A DNA stretch of 64,000 nucleotides from Teratosphaeria epicoccoides (GCA_021401465.1 JADDMT010000039.1:230394-294393), one strand, 5' to 3'. Positions 1-10,926 are shown, numbered from the stretch's first letter. The notes: generated from the sequence alone by a model not told the origin. A program made the numbers and translations.

Positions 1-120
1 GTACTGCGGCGCGTCTTGGGACCGGAAGATGTTGGCACTGACTACGCCCATCATGTTTGCCAGTGGCACGCACACGGAAGTCAGGAGAACGCGGCGGTTT
101 TCGTCGGCGATGTTGTTGTT
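1..120 (-). pseudogene. Fragment of an MFS anion:cation symporter (allantoate permease/Dal5-like), running off the left edge
   Basis: Read on the minus strand from 120 to 1, forty codons give a stretch typical of the Dal5-type transporter family: NNNIADENRR, then a glycine- and alanine-rich helix, then IFRSQDAPQY. In that family this is the loop and helix in the C-terminal half, with the conserved RR, the N..G pair and the DAPxY end. Immediately upstream in the same frame (126-124) is a TGA, and no AG acceptor lies between that TGA and the conserved part, so a normal intron cannot easily explain it. Further upstream I see no transporter helices. The piece is either the remnant of a broken gene or a partial gene whose upstream exons I cannot connect; the rest lies outside the window. 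Family identification is fairly good, gene status is uncertain. Confidence 0.45.
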
Positions 121-478
121 GTATCATGGTTTTAGCCTCATGATAGGCCAGGTACCTACGAGTGGTTGTTCTGTTGGCCAAGCAATGCGCCGTGGGCCGG
201 CCCTACTTGCAACTCCGATGTCAGTACATTCGTCGTGGTTGTACGTACCGCTACCGGGTTGAGATTGAGATGATAAGAGAGCCCGGTCAAGGCATGTCGA
301 CGCGACCAATGAGAGGGGGTCAATCGCGAGTGTCTTGGCTCGCTGTCTGACACCTGTCTGACGGCTCCCAGGGCAAGCCGAGCGTTGTCAAACAGCGCGG
401 CGACGATCCGCGAAGGGCGTCAGTCGAAGCATACTGCGCGAACATGAAGCGTAGAGGCCTATATCTGGGCTCAGCCGA
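121..478. other. Spacer without a recognisable gene
   Basis: Between the transporter fragment and the RMND1-type gene. Short open frames occur on both strands but none shows a domain, a signal peptide or family resemblance. It holds the 3' flank of the minus-strand gene that ends at 479. Confidence 0.5.
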
Positions 479-1891
479 TCACGCTTTTCCCAGCTGCTTT
501 TTCAGATACTCCTTCAACAAGACCTCCGTCGCGCCCTCGTCCTGACTTTCACACCACTCCCTCCACAGTCTCCTCACCTCAAATAGCACCTCGATCGTGA
601 TCAAAACGATGATCAACCACTCCAATTCGGTACTGTGCTTCTCGCTCAACCGCTCTCTCAGCACCGCCGCGATCTCACTTGCATAATCCATCCTCTGGTT
701 CAAAACCTTGATCCTCTCACCTACGTCTAAAGCACTACCTACCTTCTCGTAGTAGTCTTCGAGACCGAGTTCGTGCGGCGAGTCCCAGAAGAGGTCAGGC
801 AGGCGGTCTGTGAGCTCAGAGTAGAGGTTGAGTTGGGCGCGAATGGTCAGGAGTTCACCGGTCTTCTGGAGGATGAAGTGACGTGTGAAGTTGAGTTTTG
901 AGCCGGCGGAGAGGGTTGAGGGAATGCTGCGGGTGGAGTGGAAATAGGTGTTGAGCATATTTTCCAGGACAGCAAGTTTGGTGCTCCGGGCGAGGGCGGA
1001 GGAGAAGGCAATTTTGGTGAGGATGGCGGCGATTTCGTGTTTTTGCTCCTCCGACTTGGGCGCTCCTTCTTGCACGGCGTCATCAAGGCTGCTTGAGGAC
1101 AAGGGATTGGTGGCTTTGGTGCCGAGGACGATGGTCTCGCCTACGATCTTGCTGTGTTCGCGGGACGGATCTTCGATGTACTCGAGGTCTTCTTGTTCCA
1201 CGTTCTCGCTTGCATGGCTGTTCCTTGCGGCTTTGATGAGAACACGCTCCACGATCGCGCTCGCCTGCTTCTCTGGTACATTCCAGGTCACGACGCTGCC
1301 GGAAGGAAAGAGGAAGACGTCGCCTGCGCCCTGCAGCACTTCTCCCCCCGTCTCGTTGTCTCTGACGGCATAATTAGGAGTCTGCACATGCAGCACGTGT
1401 GGGAAGAGCTCCGTGTTGAAGGGATCTGGAGCATATCCTTCTTGGCTCAAGACCTCTTGGGCAATGTGTAAGTCATACTGCTCAGCTGCACAGTATGCTG
1501 TGACATCTTTCGTTTCTATGCCCGGGCCCACGTGCGCTCGCCGTCCCCTGCCCTGTATGATTTGCGTAGACCTCTGCGCCTCGGCCGCCACCCGCCGCAA
1601 CGATGTCCTGCTCGCCTGCTGCGCTGCTCCTTTGCGCTTGGCAGGCTTGGTCAGCGTCGGGGACTTGTCCTGTACCTCACGCTCCTCCAGCTTCGTTGCC
1701 TCCTCCTGGCGCAACGGGCGGTGGAGGCTAAAGTGGTTCTTTGGCATCTTTCCGCCTTGTCTCAAGCTGGTCGACGCCAGAGCTTGCTGTGCTCGCTGCC
1801 ACCGAGGACAACATCGCGTGGGCGTATTTGTGGTCAGCCCTCGGGTGACGATACTGCCGAATGCTGCCCAAGTCGCGGCTCTGGAAAGCAT
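479..1891 (-). CDS. MRX10: Mitochondrial DUF155-family protein (RMND1 / yeast Mrx10-like)
   Basis: Single-exon gene of 470 residues. The first ~50 residues are rich in Arg, Ser and Ala with almost no acidic residues, a mitochondrial presequence. The central and C-terminal part (about residues 170-420) has the DUF155/RMD1 pattern, including DVFLFPSGSVVTWNVPE, which corresponds to the 'phenylalanine-glycine-valine-V.W' strand of the family, and a helical region with FWDSPHELGLEDYYEKV. Residues 425-439 (WLIIVLITIEVLFEV) form a C-terminal membrane anchor, as in family members. Human RMND1 and yeast Mrx10 sit in the inner mitochondrial membrane and are needed for mitochondrial translation; that role is inferred. 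The presequence argues for this branch rather than the RMD1/RMD8 branch. The start is the first ATG of the frame, 194 bp from the divergent VPS41 start. Confidence 0.85.
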   Translation of the reverse strand: MLSRAATWAAFGSIVTRGLTTNTPTRCCPRWQRAQQALASTSLRQGGKMPKNHFSLHRPLRQEEATKLEEREVQDKSPTLTKPAKRKGAAQQASRTSLRRVAAEAQRSTQIIQGRGRRAHVGPGIETKDVTAYCAAEQYDLHIAQEVLSQEGYAPDPFNTELFPHVLHVQTPNYAVRDNETGGEVLQGAGDVFLFPSGSVVTWNVPEKQASAIVERVLIKAARNSHASENVEQEDLEYIEDPSREHSKIVGETIVLGTKATNPLSSSSLDDAVQEGAPKSEEQKHEIAAILTKIAFSSALARSTKLAVLENMLNTYFHSTRSIPSTLSAGSKLNFTRHFILQKTGELLTIRAQLNLYSELTDRLPDLFWDSPHELGLEDYYEKVGSALDVGERIKVLNQRMDYASEIAAVLRERLSEKHSTELEWLIIVLITIEVLFEVRRLWREWCESQDEGATEVLLKEYLKKQLGKA

Positions 1892-2085
1892 CGGACGCGT
1901 GATTTCTGGGTTCAGACAGGAGTATCACACGAGCCCATCGCGTGGCTCGCCGTCTCGTCCCCCTCCTCCGCCGAGCTCTCCGCACCAAGCTTCGCATCCC
2001 ATGCAGCATCCCGCTTGACATCACCGGCGCACACCGAACACCTTGAAGGATCGTGTCTCGCCGGCTTCTTCCTCATGTCTGCAGC
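1892..2085. promoter_or_regulatory. Short divergent promoter between the MRX10-like gene and VPS41
   Basis: A 194-bp gap separates the two divergent start codons, so both promoters and 5' leaders must lie here or inside the genes. It is C/T-rich on the plus strand (CCGTCTCGTCCCCCTCCTCC around 1961-1980), as is usual for fungal housekeeping promoters. No clear TATA box is visible. Confidence 0.5.
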
Positions 2086-5000
2086 ATGTCCGACGATGCC
2101 GAGGCGACGGACGAACATGGCCTGCAGCTTCCACCGCCCGCGCCAGCAGATGAGCAGAACGGCCGCCAACAACATGCGTCGACGCCAGAGTACGAGCGCG
2201 GAGGCGGTGGTGGAGAGGAAGAGGATGCGGGTGAAGACGATGAAGACGACGATGAGCCCAAGCTGAAATACGCGAAGCTCACAGGGTGTTTGACAGGCGT
2301 GTATCGCAATGGCGACTCTACTTCAGCCTTCGCTGTGGCCGGCGACAAGATGGTCATGGGGACCCATAATGGCAGTGTGCATGTGCTGGCGCTTCTGGGT
2401 CTGCACGGTATCAGGAGCTACCGAGGACATAATGCAACGGTCACTTCCGTATCTGTCTCGCCAACACCTCCTCCGCCATCGACAGTTCGAGGACACGACG
2501 GGAGCACACAGGTACTGTCGCCTTCGGGACCACAGGCACGAGCATCTTCAACACGGGACCAGTCCATCGCCGCCAGCACCAGATCCTTCCGAATCCCTCA
2601 GCGACAGCCGCCTCAGCCAGAAGCAGTCTCCAACACTCCAGCCAACCAGATATATATTGGAACGTCGTCATTAGATGGTCATGTCTGCATTCAGTCTCTC
2701 GTCGATCCCAAGGATGTACTACTACGAAACTTCGCGAGACCGGTCCAAGCTGTCGCACTATCGCCAGACTATAAGAACGATCGAACATACCTCTCAGGAG
2801 GCCTCGCCGAGAAGCTGATTCTCACGGTCGGTGGGAAGGCTGGTGTGAGTGCTGATGCAAATACGACCAGTGCAGCAGCCGCCGCGTCGGGCTGGCTGGG
2901 TAGCATAGGCCTAGGCGCGAACACCGGGCGAGACACGGTCTTGCATAGCGGCGAAGGCCCAATACATGCCGTCAAGTGGTCATTGAGCGGAAAGTGGGTG
3001 GCATGGGTGAACGAACAGGGTATCAAGATCATGCGGTCACACTTAAAGCTTGGCAGTGAAGACAGCGAAGATGCATGGCGCCGTGTAGCATTCGTCGAGA
3101 GACCCAATCGCAAAGGATGGAAGGATATGGCTGGCGTGTGGAAAGCAAGGTGCGAATGGATCGATGAGAAGAGCTTGGGAGACGACGAGCCACCGACCAG
3201 TGCAAACGGAGGCCTCAGCGGCACCAATGGCATTGTGAAACCAGGGAACTCAGTCACGAACAGTAGAAAGATTGAGCGACTCGTGGTGGGCTGGGGAGAC
3301 ACCGCCTGGGTACTCCATGTGCAACCTGGCGTAGGATACACTGCTCATTCCGGTCAAAAACATATTGGCAAAGTCGAAAGTGTGCACAAGCTGCACTTCA
3401 CGGACTGCATTGTTTCTGGCGTCTCCATGTACTCGCCGTCACTGCTGGTAGTGCTTGCCTACCGCACGAGAGACGACGATGACAAGCCTGTTGCGTCCGA
3501 CGACAAAGCTGTCGGTAGAGGTGGGCGGCCACGACATCGTCGAACGGGCCTTGCGCCGGAGCTGAGACTGATCGATGTGGCCGATGGCTCTGAAGTTGAC
3601 GTCGATGAGCTTTCCATTTCCCGTTTTGAGGCTTTGTCTGCACAGGATTACCATCTCAGTACGATGGCCATGCCACAGCCGCTCTCGGCTGACAGAACAG
3701 CACGCGAGCAACGAGGCGCTCTAGAAGCAGCATGGGAAGCAGCTGGCGGCGGGTACGCATCTCGGCTCTTCAGTTCTGCTGCCAGTGCTAGGAGCGGTAG
3801 CAGTGGCGACAGAAAGAACTCCGCAGCGAGTCCCCCAGCATCTGTTAAAGGCATGCCGCTATCCAGCCAAAAGGCGGTGGACCCACATCCACTTGTCATT
3901 GAGCCAGGCCTAAAGATCTTCGTCCAGAGTCCGTACGATTGCATTTTGGCTGTCAAACGTGATCTGGCGGACCACCTCGAATGGCTGGTCGAGCGCGAGC
4001 GCTATGCAGATGCCTGGCGGCTGGTGGATGAGCACCCGGACGTTGCTGATGCATCCCTGATGGATCAACGGAGTTACAGCTCACAGCCAAACACACCAGG
4101 GCCTACTAACCAAGGCAGCCTGGTTGACTTCTTTGCCGACAGTGACACGACATCTGATCTGGGTAATCAACAGTCCGCCGCCAACATGGAGAAGCGCAGA
4201 ATAGGCGACTTGTGGCTGCAGCAGCTCGTAGTGGCCGACAATTGGACCGAGGCTGGTAAGATCGCAGCCAAGGTACTGGGTACAAGCAGCCGATGGGAGC
4301 ACTGGGTGTGGACCTTTGCTCAGGCAGGACGATACGACGAGATCACACCCTACATTCCAAGCACATCTATTGGGCTCGGGCAGCAACGAGCGCTGCCGAG
4401 TTCAGTATATGAGGTGATATTGGGCCATTACCTCTCCACAGATCCTCCTCGGCTCAAGGAACTGCTCGACCAGTGGGATCCGGAGCTATTCGATGTGAGG
4501 TCCGTGATTACGGCCATTGAGAACAGGCTGCACAGTGGCGATGTGAGCGAGGACAGTGTTGAAGGTGGCGAGCAAGGGCGAGACTGGCGCATCCTAGTCG
4601 ACGCGCTGGCAAGGCTTTACTTAGCTGATGGTCGAGCGAGAGATGCACTGAAATGCTACATTCGGGCGCAGAATGCCGATTCAACGATCCAGCTGATCAA
4701 GGACGAAAACCTTATGCAGGCGGTCGATCCTGATGAGATCCGTGGCCTGGTATTGCTCCGAATAAGCAAGACTCAGCTCAGGAACGCACCTCTAAGTGAG
4801 TTGGAAGAGGCTTCCTCCGAGCCCCTCACCCTCCTTGCGGAGGAAGCGCTTCGAGGCACTGTCATGCCAGCGACTGTGATCGGCCAGCTTGAGCGCAAAA
4901 GCCCAAGCATGCAGCCCTTCATCTTCTACTACCTCCGTATTCTCTGGCGCGGCCTTCTAGACCGCAACGAGGACCTCCAGCCGCGACGAAGGCGGCTCAC

Positions 5001-6044
5001 CCGCAATCGCGACGCTCAAGAAGGTCAAGCACTCGTCGAGGACCATGCCGACTTGGCCGTGTCGCTCTTCGCCGAATACGATCGCGAGCTGCTGATGAAT
5101 TTTTTGCGAACGAGTGAGGTCTACAGCTATGAGAAAGCAGCGCAGATCTGCGAACAACGACATTATATCCCTGAGCTGGTATACATACTTTCGAAGACCG
5201 GACAGACGAAGAGGGCGCTGTGGCTCATAATTGGCGAGCTGGGGGATGCCAGTCAAGCCATTGCGTTTGCGAAAGAGAACGGAGAGCTGTGGGATGATTT
5301 GCTAGACTACTCTATGAATCGCCCACGTTTCATTCGAGGGCTTCTGGAGGAGGTCGGGACAGCTATTGACCCAGTCAAGATGGTGCGCCGGATACCCGAA
5401 GGGCTCGAGATTGAGGGTCTGAAGGAGGGTATTCAGAAACTTGTGCGGGAATACGAGATTCAACATTCGGTTTCGGAGGGCGTTGCACGGGTGTTGAGAG
5501 GAGAAGTCAACGTCGGTATGGAATCGCTTCGCGCCGGTCGTAGAAAGGCTGTAAGGTTTGAGGTCGTGCATGAGGCTGTCGACGATATCGATCTGTCGGT
5601 GAGAGATGTGCCCACAAAGCTGCCAAAAGGAACAGAAACGCTTGCCACACCCAAGAGGCGGGCGGAGACGGACCAAGCGAAATGGGTCGAGCCGGGACAT
5701 TGTGTTGGATGCGGCGAGGCGTTCCATGAAGAGGGTAAGCATGCACCAACTCAAGTGACGGTTGACGTCGCTGACACATCTATGCAGAGAAACAGCCCCT
5801 CGTCGGCTTCGTCTGCGGCCACGTCTACCACCTCACTTGTCTCCTCCGCGCGAATCCAGATACCAACAACGAAGACAGGATTGAGCGACTGCTCAAACAG
5901 CTCGGTTATGACGACGAGAATCAAGAGGATTCCAGCAACAGCGGTCTTACCCGGTCAATCGGTGCCAAGGTCGCGCATTCGCATATTATTAAGAATGTTG
6001 TGGAAGGCGGGTGCCGGCATTGCGTGATACCTGAGGGTGCCTGA
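2086..6044 (+). CDS. VPS41: VPS41, HOPS tethering complex subunit
   Basis: Two exons, 2086-5734 and 5788-6044, give 1301 residues. An acidic N-terminus leads into a WD40-type propeller (about residues 55-500, starting LKYAKLTGCLTGVY and GTHNGSVHVL), then a clathrin-heavy-chain/TPR-like helical repeat (about 690-1130) and a C-terminal RING-H2: CVGC at 1206-1209, then CGHVYHLTC at 1226-1234 and a final CRHC. The RING is split by a 53-nt intron (5735-5787, GTAAGC...ATGCAG); without removing it the frame runs on and loses the second half of the RING. The first in-frame ATG is 2086. VPS41 is the Ypt7/Rab7-binding HOPS subunit needed for vacuole fusion and for AP-3 traffic from Golgi to vacuole. 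A Ser/Pro-rich insertion (about residues 127-190) interrupts the propeller. Confidence 0.95.
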
Positions 6045-6351
6045 GGTTAGTAAATCTCATGTGGAGGGGCTTTCTGTATAGTTAGGCCAACGTCATGAAT
6101 GCATTGCTTTTGAGCGAGGCGTAAGGCGTGCATGCATCTGGGACCTCGATTGTGAGAGGGTCGCACAGAGCATTTGATTGGATCTAGTGTATGTAGGAGT
6201 AAATACCCTCTTATGCTGGCCTTTAGAGGCAGACATGCTTGCCGCATTCTTTCCGAGAGAAAGTATTGCACTAGGTCTCACCAGCGTCACGCTGGAAGAC
6301 GCGAACGCCTATTGAAACCATCGCCGTGGCCCGGGCGACTTCTTCTGCCTA
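6045..6351. other. Spacer between convergent genes
   Basis: Holds the 3' flanks of VPS41 and of the minus-strand gene ending at 6352. I see no gene or repeat in it. Confidence 0.5.
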
Positions 6352-7362
6352 TCAATACATGGCGGCAGTGCCCTCCTCGTGCTGCTGCGGCCCCTTCTCG
6401 ACAAGCACATAGCCACTCATCGTCACATCAGCGCGGCCATGCTCCTCCACAATCTGTGCCTGCTCCTCCCCTCCAGCCCCCTGCCCCTCCATCTCAGCCT
6501 CATCGCCCATGGCCGGCGTGGCCTGCGGCTCCCTCTTCACAGCAGACGCAACTGCAATCTCCTCGCCCTCGCTCATCGCCTCGACCGGCACACATACGCT
6601 CTCAGCCTTGCGGCCTTCCATTTCAGTAGTCGGTGAAGGACCATCCGCAACCGAGACAACCTCCTCGTTCTTGACTTTTGCCTTAGCCTTGCCCTTACCA
6701 GCCGCCCGCGCTGTCTGCTGCTGAGCATCCCAAGCCATCAAAGTCCGCAAGCTGTGCATCATAGCCGTCAAAATGCTCTCGCGCGAGCGACCTTGCTGAA
6801 TGTGGTCCGCGACAATCATGCGGATGTGGTGACAGAACCTGCTACTGCGCATGACGTCCTCCGCGGACCTGGGCTTCTTGACAGTGTACAGCCTGCGCTG
6901 CACGCCTTGCGGTAATGGCGGCTCGCCGCGAGGAGCGGGAGGGAGTGGAGGGAGCTTCTCTTCAAGTGACTTGGGCTTGTCTTGAGTTGTGGGCTTAGCT
7001 TCGTCGCTGTATGACGTGGAACCGGCGGAGTCGCGGCTAGCCTCGAAGTCAGCAACCATGGTGGCTAGGTGATTCTTGTTCGCTTCGGCTTTCTCGGCGT
7101 ACATGTCGGAGGAAGGTGTGCGACTGTCCGTCGTGGTGTCGGAGTGCAAAGGAGAAGCGGCAATGGCCCCGGAACGTGCGGTAACAGGTAGGTGGGATCG
7201 CTTCTTCACACGACCGCCGTGTGTTGATGACAACTTGGCGACACCGACCAGAGGTGAAGCGACCTTGCGAGACACTCGATTGAGCAGTGGAGACCGCTCG
7301 GTCGTGTCTCTCTGCGCACGAAACGGTCCAGAGGAAGGTGCGAACTTTCGAGCTGCCGGCAT
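6352..7362 (-). CDS. Hypothetical low-complexity protein
   Basis: A 336-residue single open frame with no intron needed. The N-terminal ~110 residues are basic and Ser/Thr/Pro-rich. The only part that looks folded is about residues 160-215 (RRLYTVKKPRS, then SSRFCHHIRMIVADHIQQGRSRESILTAMMHSL), predicted to be helical. After it come a KGKAKAKVK basic patch, likely a nuclear localisation signal, and an acidic Glu/Gln-rich tail. I do not recognise a family. The length of the frame and the codon use, similar to the neighbours, support a real gene; a nuclear location is a guess from the basic patch. The start is the first ATG, and no upstream exon is obvious. Confidence 0.6.
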   Translation of the reverse strand: MPAARKFAPSSGPFRAQRDTTERSPLLNRVSRKVASPLVGVAKLSSTHGGRVKKRSHLPVTARSGAIAASPLHSDTTTDSRTPSSDMYAEKAEANKNHLATMVADFEASRDSAGSTSYSDEAKPTTQDKPKSLEEKLPPLPPAPRGEPPLPQGVQRRLYTVKKPRSAEDVMRSSRFCHHIRMIVADHIQQGRSRESILTAMMHSLRTLMAWDAQQQTARAAGKGKAKAKVKNEEVVSVADGPSPTTEMEGRKAESVCVPVEAMSEGEEIAVASAVKREPQATPAMGDEAEMEGQGAGGEEQAQIVEEHGRADVTMSGYVLVEKGPQQHEEGTAAMY

Positions 7363-7815
7363 GGTGGCTTGTGCTCTTGGTGATGTATATATGTTTGGAG
7401 CGTAGCCGAAAGCGGTGTTACGCTCGTTGCTCTGGTGAACAAGATGATGCTGTGCGATCCTCCTTTTTGCTGGGTTATGTGACCACTTGTTTGAGTTGTG
7501 GCGCCGTTAGTATCGAGGTGTTGAAGCTTCTCTTGTTTGCTCCAATATGCTTGAAAGAGGGTATTTGGTAGTGGGAAGAAGTCAGGATGTTTCGAGATGC
7601 AAGCAAAAGATGGGCTGTAGTCGAGGCCACACGATGCGTGAGTCATCCAAAGTTCACTTTCACGTGCGTGTAAACCTTTGTGCAGTTGCCTGACTCGTCT
7701 TCGCCACAGTGCATAGGCGTAATGTGGAACCATTGTCATGCGAGATGTGCACATTCGTTGGCCATTTCGATTCGAGAGCGTACTCGCTGTCTCGATTTTT
7801 GGTTGATTGTCACAG
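7363..7815. other. Spacer: promoter of the 6352-7362 gene and 3' flank of the hydratase gene
   Basis: Contains a TATA-like run near 7385 (GATGTATATATG), just upstream of the minus-strand start at 7362. No gene is visible. Confidence 0.4.
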
Positions 7816-8783
7816 CTACCGGCCCTTGAAGACCGGCTTCCTCTTTTCGCCGAATGCCTTTAATGCCTCCGTCCTGTCCTCGGTCATGAGTACCATATTG
7901 TATGCCGCATTCTCGCTCTCCTCGCCTTGCCACCATCCGTCCATGGCTTGCTGTGCAGCTTTGACGGCGACTGGACCGCCTTCACATATGACTCTTGCCA
8001 TGTCAACCGCCTGCTCCATGACTAGCCCTCTAGCAACACCTGGCGCCTTCTGCTGCTCGTCGGTGACTTCGACGAGTCTGTCGGCCAGACCCAAGAAGTA
8101 CGCCTCGGGCCCCGAGACTCGTCTGCCAGTCAAAATCAGGTCTCTGGCACGGGTCGGGCCAATGATCGATGGCAAGCGATAAGTACCGCCAGCTCCGGGG
8201 ATGATCGCCAAACGCGTCTCAGGCAATCCTACCTGAGCTGTGGATGACAGAACACGGAAATTAGTGCACAATGCGATCTCGAGCCCGCCGCCGAAGGCAG
8301 TGCTGCTGATGGCAGAGATTGTGGGTATTGGCAGGGTAGCTAGGCGGGTGAAGGTGCCACGGAGGGTTTTGAGGAAGTCTTCAATGCTTGAGGCCACACG
8401 TCAGCGTTGTTTGTATCCTTGTAGATAGCATGACCGTACTCGGCTTGTGACATCTTGACTCTTTCCTTCAGGTCCGCGCCAGCACAGAAGGCATCATCAC
8501 ACTCGCTCGCCAAGATCAACGCTCGTGTGCTGCCAGTTCCACCCTCCCTATGCAAGCCCTCAACCACTCCGCTCAGCTCTGAGAGCAGCTGGGTGCTGAT
8601 CGCATTACGTGCCCTCGGCCTGTTGAGCGAGATTACAGCAATGGAGCCCGAGTGCGGTGCCGGCAAGCTGGATATCTTGATCGATGAGGCCAAGGAGCTG
8701 ACTCGCCGAATGGCAGATGGTCTGCTCAGCCGTTGCTGTGCCAGCACATAACGACCTGCCATGCGAGAGACAGCAAGGAGCAT
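7816..8783 (-). CDS. Mitochondrial enoyl-CoA hydratase, AUH / methylglutaconyl-CoA hydratase type
   Basis: Two exons on the minus strand, 8783-8440 and 8386-7816 (304 residues), split by a 53-nt intron (8439-8387, GTACGG...CTGAC...CAAG) that joins KMSQA to DIEDF in frame. The first ~34 residues (Arg/Ser/Leu-rich) are a mitochondrial presequence. The crotonase fold is clear: LNRPRARNAIS, FCAGADLKERVKM, FGGGLEIAL (first catalytic Glu), LPETRLAIIPGAGGT (second Glu and the oxyanion region), and a C-terminal TEDRTEALKAFGEKR. The ADLKER signature and the FxEKRxPxFKG end are typical of AUH-type hydratases, which hydrate 3-methylglutaconyl-CoA in leucine breakdown. A more general short-chain enoyl-CoA hydratase remains possible. 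It diverges from the RNase T2 gene. Confidence 0.88.
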
Positions 8784-9121
8784 ATTTGCATCAATGTTGA
8801 TTGGCTCATTATCTATCTACTCACGCGTGTGGAGGGCAGAAGTGCGCTCCGACTCCATACCGAGAGTCTCGCTAAATCGTGACCAGAACAGGGCGGCGAC
8901 GTATAACCGGCATACCACGTTCCACCTATCCATCGAGCAAAATAAGAGGTAGTGGAGGCACGAGACTGGCACAGGAGGCATTTGGCATGTGATCAGGCTC
9001 ATCAAACATGTCTTGATCCTCTACCCTGTGCTCTTCTTGCAATAAATACATCTAGGCTGTCATTACGTCGTCCACTCTGCATCACATCTCGCCTCGTCAC
9101 TGTCACCCATCCCTTGTCACC
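8784..9121. promoter_or_regulatory. Divergent promoter between the hydratase gene and RNase T2
   Basis: A 338-bp gap. On the plus strand GCAATAAATACATC at about 9039-9052 is a TATA-like element some 75 bp upstream of the RNase T2 ATG, followed by a C/T-rich leader ending CCTTGTCACC just before the ATG. Confidence 0.45.
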
Positions 9122-10926
9122 ATGGCCAACCACGTCCCCTCCTTACGACCACTATCGAATCTTGCAGTCTCAGCACTTGGTCGCGCTCAAGTGTTCCTCG
9201 GTATCAACAACGGCGTCGAGCCTTATCCACCGGAGACAGCAGCATCATGCACCAGTCCTCAATTGTCATGCCACAACAGTTCAACCGTACAGAATTTATG
9301 CTGTTTCAATTATCCTGGCGGCGCTCTTCTTCAGACTCAATTCTGGGATACCCATCCTGTCACGGGCCCTTCTGACAGGTAAACTAGCTGCATCATCTGG
9401 AAAATGTGCGGGATCGCTTGCTTACTGTTGTGTACAGCTGGACTATCCATGGCCTGTGGCCAGACAAATGTGACGGTACTGTAAGCAGACGAAGGACAGA
9501 ATCATACTCGAACGTCCTGAACTAAAGCGCAAAATGGACATATCAGGCGGTTGAGATCTTGAAATAGCTGTCAGCAATCAAACAGCCGTCGACGCCTCAA
9601 CCACCTGGCGACTGGTTGATGCGCAAGATCACTGTCACGTCGCTGTCATCGAGACATTGACTGATCGTTCTCTAGTACGATGCCAACTGTGATGACGATC
9701 GAACGTATAAGAATATCACGGCAATCCTGAAATCCTTCAATCGTTCAGACCTCGTCGAGTATATGAAGGAGTTCTGGGTCTCTGATTCTGGGAGCTCTGA
9801 AGTATTCTGGGAGCACGAGTGGAACAAGCGTGAGTATACTGATCCCTGGAATCTTGTGGGACACAGGAGAGGTCTGACGATCGGTATAAGATGGAACATG
9901 CATATCGACTCTCAGGCCAAGCTGCTATGCTGACTACCAGCCCACTGAGGAAGTGGCCGACTTCTTCGACAGATCTGTCTCCTTGTTCCAATCTCTCCCT
10001 ACCTATGAATTTTTGGCGGCTGCAGGCATCACGCCTAGCAACACCAGAACCTACACCAGCGCTGAGATCCAGAGAGCTCTGACGCAAGCTCATGACGGGC
10101 ATGAAGTCTACCTGGGATGCACAAGCGGTAGACTACAAGAAGTGTGGTACTTCCACAATGTAAAGGGCAGCCTACAGCATGGCAAGTTCGAAGCCTCCGG
10201 CGTTGTTGGTGTTCATTCAAACTGTCCGTCTCGTGGCATTCGGTATCTGCCGAAAGACTCGGGGACGAGACCGACTAGCACTGCAACCACAACAGCTGCA
10301 ATGCCGACAGGCACAAGAGCGCCTTTCACGGGCTCAGGCTACCTCAAAGTCTTGACATCTGGTCATAGAGCGGGCGCCATCATTTCGGCTGGGACGTGGT
10401 AAGTAAATTCCGACACAAATCGATTGGTGACATCAACAGTCGATTGATGAGTTGACTGGATGACGCGCTTGATTGCTTGATGAGACGAAATACCTGCGTA
10501 ATGAACCGGCTGACTGCTGGTCGACACAAATGACTGTAGCATCGAACAGTTGACTGTCTGTCAATACTTTTGACGGCTAACGGCTGCTCAGGTACAAATC
10601 CGGCACACCAGCGACGTTCAAGGCAACAACGCTTGACCGCAGCTTCACGCTAGCAAGCAGGAAGGGAAATTGCGCCATCTTCCATGGTCAGTGAGTGCCC
10701 TCTTTGCAAGTCGTGCAAGATCGCTAACCACAGTTGTGTAGGTGCTCTCACCTGTGGCCCGAATGTCCATGTCCCAACGCACTTCAGCGCAGATGGAGAC
10801 GGCCTGCTGTACGACGGTCAGAGCGCATTCTACGCAGACAGTGCTCCTCATGGGTTCAAGCAGAGCAAAGTCTACGTAGATAGTCATCACGACGTGAGAC
10901 TGAAAATAGAGTGGGAGCCGAAATGA
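9122..10926 (+). CDS. Ribonuclease T2 with C-terminal extension (Rny1-like)
   Basis: Six exons: 9122-9378, 9438-9480, 9676-9829, 9891-10398, 10592-10686, 10742-10926, giving 413 residues. Both T2 active-site motifs are present: TIHGLWPD in exon 2 and HEWNKHGTC, which is created by splicing exon 3 to exon 4 (CAT codon split by the 9830-9890 intron). LSCHNSS...NLCCFNYPGG upstream is the usual first disulfide region. The enzyme cleaves RNA through a 2',3'-cyclic phosphate and is secreted or vacuolar. After the catalytic domain (to about residue 240) a Thr/Pro-rich linker leads to a ~110-residue C-terminal domain, as in Rny1-type proteins. The N-terminal signal is weakly hydrophobic. Introns 1, 3 and 5 are 55-61 nt; introns 2 and 4 are 195 and 193 nt and rich in TGAC/GTCA motifs. 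Confidence 0.9.
9481..9675 (+). other. Long intron 2 of the RNase T2 gene, TGAC/GTCA-rich
   Basis: GTAAGC donor, TCTCTAG acceptor, 195 nt. It is over three times the length of introns 1, 3 and 5 and is full of GTCA, TGAC and TTGA words, like intron 4 and several intergenic stretches. Confidence 0.75.
10399..10591 (+). other. Long intron 4 of the RNase T2 gene, TGAC/GTCA-rich
   Basis: GTAAGT donor, CTGCTCAG acceptor, 193 nt. Repeated words include CGATTGATGAGTTGACTG, TGACTG and GTCAATAC. The downstream codons (tryptophan split TG|G, then YKSG) confirm the splice. Confidence 0.75.
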
